A stretch of DNA of 64,000 nt, from contig NC_045150.1 in assembly GCF_008831285.2 (NCBI RefSeq), positions 4,724,001 through 4,788,000 of the forward strand, written 5' to 3'. The stretch comes from Nymphaea colorata. Lineage: Eukaryota; Streptophyta; Magnoliopsida; Nymphaeales; Nymphaeaceae. Below are positions 22,454-35,000 of the stretch, piece by piece. The stretch's first letter is position 1. Every line of letters starts with the position of its first letter. The position numbers and the translations under genes are program-made. Under the pieces are notes generated by a model, which saw nothing but the letters and a program-made list of their open reading frames with translations, did no database searches and was not told the origin of the DNA.

Positions 22454-25400
22454 TTACTGGCTCTCGTCCATTTTATCCTCCCCACCATGTCTTTGGGATT
22501 GACAGTCCATATTTGCATCCATGTTTGATTCGCTTGCAGCGACTGAACTAGACTCCTGCATCCCATTCTCAGGATCCAGGTTCTTTGCTACCGAGTCTTC
22601 GAGTGCCTCAAGAAACGAAAGTACGGTGAATTTATCTGCAAAATGAAATGTCAAAAGTAAAATAATTGGAGAATCATAACAATATTTAATGAGCTACGGA
22701 TATGAGAAACCAAGCATATCCACACTCAAATCCTTTACAGTCAATATCGCGCACAAGATGCTGAATGAAAAGAACATGCCCGAGGGGAGAATGAGCAGCT
22801 AATATATGTGGTACCATAGCAACCGATTCCACACAAATGAAAAACAAAAAAACCCAGGATCCAAAACTGGTTAGAACCCTCACCAAGTCGAGGAACATCT
22901 CCAGTTAGCATCACAAAGCAGGGCATGGAAAAACATGGCAGCTGGCCATCTCACACTGAAGCTAGTTCTCATCATCACATCACAACTCACTCAAATCCAA
23001 GAGGAATCCAGGAAACTACCCAAACAGAAGTTAATCAAACATCCCCACAATCCGTTAACTTGGATTCACCTCTTTACATCGTATCCTAGGTCACAGGAGT
23101 GGAATCAACATCTGACAACAACATAAAATCCAGTACAAATTTGGAGAAGCCAATAAAGCAAATCTAGAATTTGATAGACATAGACTTCAAAAGCCACCAA
23201 ATCAACAGCAGTTCTGTTTTCTCAGATCAGGAGAAGCAGTGCACAGAGCTATATAGTCAAGATTACGTTTCGAGATTGAGACTAGAATGACTGGAACCCA
23301 AAAGAAGACCAAACACCATCCAACACCGGTACCTCCTAGATGCTTCATTACTGGAGACTCCCTTCAAAAAAGGAACCTTGACAAGGAAAGCTACGACACC
23401 TCCCTTACTGTATATCACAACCAAAGAGAATTTACATGCTCAGAAGTTTATGCAGAAGAACGTATCATTTGAAGAAACGAAGTCATCTTTTTTATACTTC
23501 CATAGAATGAATAAGGCATTGTAGAAAAAGGGGGAAATAATTCTGACAGAGTAGATCAATGTAGATTGTAACTTGTAAACTGAATTGACAAGGATGTGTC
23601 AAGATGAAAAAAAAACAACCCGAGGATTGCCAAACACTCTGATACCCCCTTTAAAGAAGTCGGCAGCTAAAGAATAGGTGCACCACAAATTTTTATGCAA
23701 CCTCATCTAATAAATTCCTCTGAGCTTCCATGGCTTTGGTGAAGGAGAGGGCTGTGCATCTAAATTAGCTCTGTTTTGTCTCCCTCTGTTTTCTAGGGCT
23801 CTCAACGATGCTCAGAAGGCATGATCCTTATACATTTCCAGCAAATTTACATTTGTTTCTCCTTGATTTCTCAGTCCTTTCAGATTTAAAAGAATGCTTC
23901 TATTAAATCAGACAAACAAATTCCCAATAAATCAATCACATATGGGAAAAAGAAAGAACCAATTTTTCCATGTAAGAAACAAAAAAGACACAAGGGAAAA
24001 AATATTGAAATACAACAAGAGACACGCATATGCTTACATTTGCTTGGATCAATCCCAAATTGCTGCAAATCAACTTGACCTGTTCGAAGCACCTACAATG
24101 ACCAACAGACATTTATCATGGGATAGAACAATCAAAGGAAAACAAGAGGGAGAGACAGAGACAGAGAAGGCTCCCCACATAAGTAAATGATTCAACTTGT
24201 TGCCGAAATGGGGGACTCTGGAGCAATTCAATCAATTCATCAGGAGTCCACTGGCCCTGGAACAACACACCGTTAAACACCCAAAAAAAAAGGAAAAAAA
24301 AAACAGACTTGTAACACACTTATTTGAATATCTAGTGGCAATGTAGCCTACCTCAGGCAAGTATGCAGAAAGCCGCTGTTCCAGTGACAAAGAGTTGATC
24401 ATTGGTCGAAGTAAATCGGGTTTCAATATGTCTCCCAAGCCCAATCCTGAAAGCCAATGACAAATGAATTCTTAAAAGAAAAAACAAATAATTTCAAGTT
24501 ATCAGCATTCAAAATTGTCAAGCATACCAGCGTCTTGAGGGCCTGAGTGCCACAGCATCAACCGAAAAGGAGGTGTGCATTTTCAGGACAACCATGAAAA
24601 GGGATCCTAGTCAATATCCATGATATGTACTTCAGGGACAGACAATAAGCAGCATAGCAATACCTGCGGGCTCAATGCTACTTAATATTCTCTGCAGATC
24701 TGACAATTGTACAGGTCCAGATGACGATACCTCCCCAGCTGTTTCTGCAGTCATATTTGTAGTGTCTAGGTTTCCATCTCTATAAGAAGTTGGGGACAGA
24801 AGAAAACAGAACCATATTAAACATTCTGACATAAACACAGACAAGACAAGCTAACATAGATTGGTCCCCTTGCCAATCTGAAAATAATCAGTTTACAGGT
24901 AAACTTGGTATCTCACATGGCATACATTCTTCTGAGGCCCTTCTATAACTCCAAAGTTTAGTTCACGATTGTGACATAGATTTAATAGGTACTCAACCTA
25001 AGAAGCACTCTGCTTGAACTTTGGGAAGAACATTAGATGTATGACTCAGCATTCCATGTGAAGCCATCACATCACCAGGTAAACAAAACTGGGGTTATTA
25101 GACAATTTGTTCAGATTTAGTCATTCAATTTTAATACATTAAAGCCAAAAAGGATGATTCCCTTCAGCAATACTTTCAAGTGACATAAAAGAACAAAACT
25201 GTGATAAAGTGCATACCTTGATGTTACCTCATTCCCAATATCTTGTGGTACTTCTGAAGTTTGAAAAGGAGCTGAAGCTTCAGCCTCATCATCTGGCAGG
25301 TCAGCCAAATAAAAAGAAATTATACGTACAAAATAAGAGAGGGTGCAAGCACTACAAAGTGAGAGGTATGGGGCAGCCAAATTGAACCTAAAGGTCGATT

Positions 25401-28400
25401 AATATGGTAGTTCACCAATGTACATATACGAATATCACCATCAGACTTGGGCTCCTGCAGTAGATAGATGGTAATGTCATACATCAAAGAGAGCAATTAT
25501 ATATAAAAAAGAAGAAAAGCATAAAATGCCACTCACCTGCATCCAGAAGAAGAATTTCCTATCATCAGTATTGAACTTCAAAATATAAACCCTTCCAGAT
25601 GATTGCTCCACCTTCACAAGCCAATGAGAAAGGAAGGGAAATATGTAGTAATGAATAGGCATAATTCTAACTTGGATAGGATAACAATGACAGAAAATAC
25701 ATACCTTTTCAAAAACAGCTTCGTCAGGAAACACGATTTGATCCTATAATATCTTGTGTCAAAGAAAACATGAGATTTTCTCACAAAAATGACAAGGTAA
25801 TGCTCCCAAATTTAGATGGCAATAAATAACACAATCTCATAGATGCGAGTGATAACAAGATAAATCACATGATTAAATAAACTATCCTGGAGGTCAATAT
25901 GGATACATCTTCCACCACATTTTGAGCCCGATCAAGCCATTGAAAATGGACTAATCCTTCTTCTCCCTGAAGGAAACAATGGAGAAAGGATAAATTTCAT
26001 GTTCAAAAGGATAAATTTCATATCCAAATTCAATTCATATAAAATATTTTAACAGAAAAAAAAAAATTATCTTCCAGATTTCTCGAATCCATAAAGGCAT
26101 AAACTCTACCTCAAAAGACCAAGACATACATATCTATTTCTATATGTAAATTAAACAATCATTTTATAAGATCTTGAACATCCACGAATAAATGGTAAGG
26201 TTTTCGTCCAAGCATACAATGCCCATTGCCTAAAAAGTTATCTTCCCCACTGACTGACTAAAAGGACAGGAATGAGACCATACCTGACCAAGCAAAAAAG
26301 AAGTAGGAGGCAAGGTGCAGCACAGCATGGACCGGATTAAATAGAGTGAATTTTCCTCTTTGAGCAAGATAAATGGACTAACTAAAATGTCTAATACTGT
26401 CAGACGGAATCAGATGACCACGTTTTTGCCTATGTTGTTAAGGGTGCAGGGTACAGCCAAGGCAGTGAGTTGAACTTGAACCCAAAGCCTGGTACGGGCC
26501 TAGGGCTAGCTGCATTAAGTGATCCAACAAAAGAAAAGGCAAAAAATAAAATGCAATATTAGTTTTTAGAATTAACAACAAACCTAGAGTATATTAGTTT
26601 TTCCAATTACCAATAAATCAAGAGCATTTCTCGATGGAAGACCTATTTATTATCAATTTATAACAAATAACAATTTAAAATGCATGACAATGTTCAAATT
26701 CAACATTCCATACAATGAAATGAACATAAGTAAATTTTGGAAGAGAAAATTTAATAAAGTTCAACAGTTAAAAGTTTAAAAGTTGTACAGCATAAAGAAA
26801 GCAAGTTTACAATTTTACACCTACTTTCTAATGTTTTAAAGTAATGAAAAAAATTCAAATTTCCTATGAAAACTAGATCTCTTAGTTCTGGTTTATAAAA
26901 ATCAAAAGCCAAAACTAAAGCCGAAAAGTACTGAGCTAATTTGAGAAAAGAAAAGTGAACAAAAGGAAACAGAACTCAAAATAATCAAAACTTCCGCACT
27001 ACCAGTTCCATGAAGCTATCTTCTATACATGCATACATACGTAGTTATATCATACATTATCATAAACACAAAAAACTTTCTCACGTTTTAAACGGCAAGG
27101 TTTTTCTTGGATATAATACGAAAAACTTGAAAAAAACAGGAAAAAATATGGGAATGTATGGTAAATATTTTAAAAATCAAAAAACTAAAAATGGGTGAAC
27201 AATAAAATAAGTGAGAAACCGATAACATGAGCATAAAAAATAAAGTATCTTTGCAACAAATAAAAATTAGAAAATGAAAACAAACAGTTTGGTATTAGAT
27301 AAACGCCAAAAAATGACTAAAAAACATTTTTTAATCATTTTTTGTTTAAAACGGCTAATTTATTTTTTTCCATTTTTTGTTGAAAAAAAAGTGTTTTTTG
27401 TCACTATGGTACATATTATATACCATAGTCACAATACCGTTCTCGAGTTTTTAACAGCTAGATTTTTCTCGAGTGTTTTTCAGCAAAATTGTTTTTTACG
27501 AGAAAATCTCGGAAGAAACTTGCAAAAGTTTAAAAAACAAAAAATAGATATAAATGAAATAAATGGAAAACTAATAAGGAAACACAAATAAAACTATATA
27601 AAAGTGATAAAAAATGTTTTTAATGATGATAAGAATAATGAAAAATAATTTAGCTTAAGTTTAAATTCTGAATCCATGATAATATCAATGTTAAAAAATA
27701 GAAAACTGAAAAAATTAAGTAAATAACGTAATAAATATTTTCCCATTTTTTTCAAAACATCCTGATTTGTTTCCTTTTTTGTTTTACTGATTTATGACGT
27801 TAATATCACAATATTTTCGAAAATATCATAGTACATGTAACACTACTATGTGTATAAATATATACCGTAGCCACCTATGTTGCATAGACATGGATATAGG
27901 TGTCAAACACAGGTATGACAGCAAGCTTCAAAAGATTAGACACTTGGTGTAATGCTCCAATGTCATAAACAACAAAACACGAAAAGGAAATAGATGCAAA
28001 GTCTATATTTTTTGTGTGTAGTGGAAGCAGAACAATCACACACCTATGTAGTTGGCATAGGCCTGATCGGTCTAATGCATACAGATCACTTGCCTGCATA
28101 ATTAACGCACGGCACAATCTGTCCTAGCAGTAATGTTGCTAAGAAAAAACACCTATTAATAAAAACATTACTTTATACATATGTTGGAGAGCCACAACTT
28201 TCTAAGTCTTGGTTTCAAACACCATAAAGCTGAACAAGTATGTACAAACAAAAGTGCATAGAAAATGTATATGACATTATCGCATTACTTCCCAGCAATC
28301 CCCATCCTTTCAGCTGCCCAATCAACGAGCATCATTTGTTACATAGTGAAAATCTAATGAAGGCAGATAGTCATAACCAATGTTGTAAAAAGTGTATCGT

Positions 28401-29029
28401 AAACCGTATCAATCTGGCTTTAAAATACGTTGTATCGTAAAATATCATAACGTATCGTAACCATATCGTATTTAAAGAAATAAAAAATAAAAAAAGTCAG
28501 TAAAAAATCAGTAAAAATCAAGAATAATATGTTCTTCATAAAAACATGTTTTACAGAATGATAAAACTTGTTATTGCTACGAAGTTACGATTCATCATTC
28601 ATAAACATCATAATTCATAACAATATCATTCTAGAAAGCACAACAAGGAACATAACATAACCTAATGTATATCATAATTTCATAACCATACATTCATAAC
28701 TCATAAGGTCCATAAGTCTATGAGATAACACATCAAAAAACAAATTTCAATGTCAATACATATAAATGAAAGCACTCTCGACTCTCATTCATAATCTTCA
28801 TCATCTTCATTCTCATCTTCATCTCCTTCATCAGCAATTTCTGTTGCTTCAACTTCAAGGTTAAAGCATTTGAGATCATCATCATCAAATATTGTAGTTG
28901 GTTTTTCCTCAATCCATGGTTCTAGATCATCAATGTTTTTTAAGCTGATAGAATCAAACTGAAATGTGTGCCTTCTTGCTGATGTTTTTTGTAATTGTCT
29001 ATGTTAAATAAGAGAAAACTTGTTAATAG

Positions 29030-29075
<46 letters not shown>

Positions 29076-32000
29076 CAAATGTAAATATTAAGTTGTTTAA
29101 CCTGCATACAACACCCCATCAAGTTCGATCAGTTTCACCACAAGAACCACTGGGGCCACCTAGACCGATTCCTACATTTCAACATGGCCAACAGGGGCAA
29201 CCTCAAGGATACTAGTTGTAGCATGGCCGACAGAGGCAATCTCAAGGATACCAGTTGCAACACGGCCAGGCTCACCAAGAGTGCTCATAAATGAAGACAA
29301 AGAGTTGGCCACACAAGCAACACACCAACTGTGGTGACGATGTGTCAGAGATTATAGATTTTGGAAATGAGGCTTTTTGAAACGAGCATCCTCTTGAACC
29401 GGTGGTTGACAAACGTTCAGAGTTGTGTGAGTTCACAGGAAAATTTGATGTAGAATCATTCTTTGACTGGACCTACACAATGCAGTTCGCGTTTGATTAC
29501 CATGATGTTCCAGTGCACTAACAGGTTCCTTTAGTCTGCACCAAACTACGAGAACTTGCTTAGATGTGGTGGATCAAACTGCAGAAGTCAAGGATGAAAC
29601 TAGATAAGAATCATACATTTGTCAAGGTGCAGCAGATGATCCAAACGAAGTTTGTCCCTTCAGAGTCTAGACTTTGCCGAGAGAGCATAGTAAGAATATC
29701 TCGAGGTTTGCTAAGGGTTTAAGACTATGACAGAGTACACTACAAACTGAAAAGTGACCCCATCCTTATAAGTTGTCATGGTTTAAGAAGGAAAATGAAG
29801 TCCCTATCACCCATAAGTGTTGTGTAAAAATTTCCATGGGAAATTACTACAAAGATGAGATTTGATGTGATGTAGCCCCTATGAATGCCAATGATATTTT
29901 ATTAGGGTGTCTATGGCAGTATGATCGTACAACTATTCACAATGGCCACAATAACAGTTGTACCTTCAAATCTAAGGGTAAAGGCATTGTTTTGTTGCCT
30001 AATAGGAAGTCTAGTTCTACTAAGGGAAAGGATTTTGATAAGGCCTCCAATATTGTCAGTCTGTCTTATAGGGATTGTCATGGGCTGATTTACTCTCCTC
30101 TTGTAATTCAAATGAAGCAAAAGATTTACAGCAAGCTCAAAGCGATCATATACCCGACGAACCCTTGTCGGCAATGGTTCCACCACCGAATGTGCATGCC
30201 AATGATGCACTTCCAACAAGGGATTTTGTCTCACTCCTACCTACCTTAGCAAGCCGATGACACTTGTATACCTATAGCACGATAGCACCATCTTCGTCAA
30301 GAGCCGAAATTTTCAACCCAAAGAGATTGATGCAATGTAGTTTAGAGTTAGATCTGATCTAAGAATCGGATCCATTTAAGATTTGGATTTGGTTTATTTG
30401 GTTATTTATGTTCCCTCTTTTTCTGTGCTTTTCCTTTCATTGTTTGCTTTCTAATGCTTTTCCTATAGAGATTAGAACTAAGTCACACAAATGCTGCTAT
30501 TTGGCAGCCGCACCCGAGTCGTGCACCGGTGCAGGTGCGGACACAAGTACAGCCCAGATTCGCACCCAATGAAGGTCAACAAGAGTCGACTGCGGTCAGC
30601 CGCACCCAACCAGTTTCGCCCATTTTAGACACGCACCCAACCATTTTCGCCCATTTTGGACGTGCACCCGACTCGTGTCAAACGTGAGTTGGGTGCGGTC
30701 ACAACGTGTCAAGCTTATTTCTTCATCTTTTGACATTTTTATTTTTAAAAGTTCCAAGCAAAAAAGAAAGGGATTAGGGCACGATCAGTCTCCTTCCCAA
30801 TGTGTCCCTCTTCTTTCCAGCAGAGACTGAAGATTTTTGGCAACTGAAATCTTCAAGTGGGTCGAACGACGGCTTGAGCAATGTGCGACAGGTCTCCGAG
30901 TAGAACGGCGGTTTCTCAGCCTTATTTCCGATGGAATAGCAGTGTCTCAGTCGTCTTTCTGGTGGTTACTCAGCCTTATTTCCGGTGGTTTATTTGTCTA
31001 TTGTTTGATTTCTGCCGTCTGCACTTTTCAGCCTTATTTCTCAGCCTTATTTCATTTTCTGTTTTTCCATGTTCTGTTTCTGTTTTTCCATGTTCTATTT
31101 TTCTGTTTTATGCTTAAATCAGTTCACGTTATTAAGTTATTAACTTATATGTACTGTTTTTTGCCGTTTCTCCCAGTTTATATTTGCTGTTTTTCCGTGT
31201 CTTATTTTTACTTGTTTAGCATGACTTTAGTTTCATTTTATTAACTTATATTTGCTGTTTTCCGGTTTATATTTTGTTGTATTTTTGTGTCCTGTTTTTG
31301 CTTGTTTAGCATGACTTTCAGTTTCAACTTTCATGTTATTAAATTATATAGTTATATATTTCCTTTTATAATAATTAATAATAATAATTACCATTGCCAC
31401 ACCTAAATTCTTTGGGATGTGCCGCTCCGGCACCTGCACACGCACCCCACACCTATGTGACATAGGATTAGAGTGAAGAACTCTAATCACTGCGCTTTAT
31501 ATATATATATATAGAGTGAGAGAGATGAGAAATAGTAAATTGTACAAAAAAAAAAATCTAAGATCTATTAGATAATATAATCAATTAATTGTTTAATAAC
31601 TTTATTTGTCTGTCACTGAAAGTACAGAGAATCAACCCAAACAAATGAGAACATCGAAATGATCCTTGAAGGAATTATCCCAACTGCAATTCAGATCATC
31701 AAGCTTCCAGTTTTCAGACAGTAAATTATATCATTCTGCAGAATAGAAATTCACAAACATACATGTACCATAAGCAAACACTAAGATAACCTATTGAATC
31801 CTTTCATGTGTGCCGCACACATATGCCTGAAGTATGCAAAGACTTTTATCTTGTAGAAGATACCTTAATTAAACGAACAAGCCCCTTACGTGTATCTGGA
31901 ATCACTCGCTTTCCCTCTAAGAACATCTTACCAGCACGGAACTCCAACAGTACCTCCTGGTAAGAAAAGCATATGAAAACATAGGACTATAAATGAAAAG

Positions 32001-35000
32001 GTGCATAGCAACTCTCAGAAGAAGCGGCAAGTACACATGGCTAACAGTGATTAAGTGCATAAACTTCCAATCCATAACAACTTAAAAAGATACTCCTATT
32101 GATGCTAAACAGTAAACAAGCATTGAGAGAAGGCAAATAGTATTCTCATTTTCTTTTCAATTAACTAAAAGCAATATTTTATTTTATTGGTGCATAAATG
32201 AGGTCCGGAAGAAGGTTGGCACCTATGTCACACGGATACGGCTGGGAAGGTCAAGTACCGGCGTCGACACACCGACACAGGGATCCCGACACGGGGACAC
32301 CGCAGGATACGTTTTGGATCGGGTCTGGGTCAGACCCGATCCAAACCAACCCGATTTTCTTTTAAACCGTCGTTTTCTCTTTACGCGACTTTACCCTCCG
32401 ACAGTCGACTTTCCTTACCTCGACGACTTCCACGGCAGCACAGTTCGGCAATGGCGGGCGACGGCGACGGCGACATCTGGTGGCGTCCGGCGGCAGCCGG
32501 CGACAGACAGGTAAGTGTTTTATCTATTATTTTTGACATTAGAAGTTAGGGTTTCAACTTTCATTTGGGGATTTTTTAGATTGGGTATTTCTTACCGATT
32601 TTGGGATGTTTTGGTTTGAAGATTGGATGGTTAAGGATCCTATTCTTCACTGCTATGTGCGATATTTTCTTTTTTTTGTTTGATTTTGGGATTTGGGGAT
32701 TTTGCCGATTTGGGGATTTTGCCTTCGTTGTTGTTGATGATGCTAGATATGTAGCCTTCGTTGTTGTTGATGATGCTAGATATGTAGCCTTCGTTGTTGT
32801 TGATGATGCTAGATATGTAGCAGGTTCAGCTACATAGTCGATCGCAGCTAGATATTATAGATGAACTCGGCTGTTGTTGGGAAATTAATGATTCTATTGG
32901 CTTCTAGCATGCAATCTAGATGGCATTAACATATAAAATGTTAATTTTAGAAGTTTATAACATGATAGTATGCATATTTCCTCGGCTGTTTTATTTCAGA
33001 CGTTTTATGTTCATTATATGTTTTGTAACTGCATGTTTATGTTCATTATATGTTTAATGTAGTATGGCGAGGAAAGGAAAAACAGTGTCTCAGTCTCAAC
33101 CTACAAGTTGTGGTTCTGGAGGTTCTGGATAAGCTGCGTCTATTGCACAGCCACTTTGTTTGAGACTTTCTTGCTTATGTCTTAGCAGTTATCACTTTTG
33201 AGATTGGTGATGAACAATGTTTTGTTTGAGACTTTCTTTATTATCATTTTTAATTTTTTTGAATATAATATTCGCCGTATCCGCGTATCCTAAAATTTGG
33301 AAAATGTCGTGTCCCCGTACCCGTACCCGTATCCATAGGATACCCGTACCCGTATCCGTGTGACATAGGTTGGCACTGATTACAATCATCATAGGCTATG
33401 TCACATGCGTGCGGGTTCAGGTATGGGTGCTGTTTCAGGCACAGGTGTGGACCAACTTCAAAAATCATGGGTATGTGGGAATGGCCGTAATTATATATTT
33501 ATATATATAATAATAACATTTTAGCTGAATAAACACATAAATTCATTGCTTATATTATAAAATATATTACTGAAAGGTACAAAAATACTAAAATATACCC
33601 AAAAAGGTAAAGAAATAAGGTTGCCGTGTCCAGGCCCACACCCGTGTCGACACAAATACTTGGCCTGTTTAGCCGTACCCATGTTTCACAAATCACAGGT
33701 ATGCACATAAAGTGGAAGGCACTAATAAACTAAAAGATTTCAAAAAAAAATTCGAAGAGACAAGACACAAAAGCACATATTCAACGGTCAAGCATTTCAA
33801 ACATAAGCTGCATGGGGGTAGAATCCCAGCCATTTTATTGACCAAAAATAGGGGATGTATTTACATTCGACAGTTAAGTATTAAGCCCGTTTCTAGTAAA
33901 GTGGATGGTTATTTTCAAAAATAAATTTATTTAATACTAACTTTCCAAGAATGAATGACATATAGATGACGTCTCCAGTTCTTAGGTCCCAAGAAGTCAA
34001 GAACTAAGGAACCAAAAAATCAAATAAAAAAACATTAAAGCCAACACAAAGATAGCATTATTGATTAGAGATATTTCAAAAAATGATTTAAGTAAGAAAT
34101 CTACAAACCATATGCTAGCCTGATAAGAATAAGTAGCTCAAATACAAAGACCACTTAACACAAACAACAGCATAGGAATCAAAAAGGTGGAGCGAAAACA
34201 AAACGGACAAAAAAGCCATGCACTAGGTTATAAGGGGGTGTCTGCATGCCTGGATCAGTTATGGACGACTTTTCTAGGAAACATCCCAAGGGGTGGCACA
34301 GGGCCAGTGGGTTATCCGAGGATGATTCAAGTTGTATTTGAACATGAAGCATGGCTTACTGAGGTTTTCTGCGTTTGAAGGAAAAGAGACACAAAGATGC
34401 ATATCATGCACAAAAAGCATTCTTTGGCTTCTTCTTAAGGAATTGAAGATAACTGGTGAGGAAACATTCTTGCTTAACTGGTTTCTTGGAGCTGTAATGA
34501 TGTTCATTCACTTTAATTTGCTTATAGGGGTGCAGTAGTTCAAGGTTGACAAGCTAAAATTGATGCTCACAAACAAACTCCAAGTTACAGTTCGGATTTA
34601 AATGGATCAAAATTGCATCAAGAGTAACAAATTGTTAAGAATGCCAGTCTAGATTCAAGATGGACATGAAATATAGTGGTGAAAATTGATAAATTATTGG
34701 TTTGGTTTAAGATTGGTTGAATTTGCATCAATAGAATGAATCAAGTTACAAACCAAAAAGAAGAAAGTAGATGAAAATAATAACAAAATCCATGACTAAT
34801 GCAAAAAAAAAAAAGTAGATGAAAACATGTGAGAAAATGCAAAAAGCAAATATTTGACAGTTCATCTCCATACTGTAAATAATGGACCCATGGCCCGCGG
34901 TCAATGTTGAGGGCACTGTTCTAAATTCTAACAGTTGTAAGTTGTAACTATGTTGCCAAGGCCTCGTCTAGGCATGGACTAAGTGTGAGTCCACACCCGT

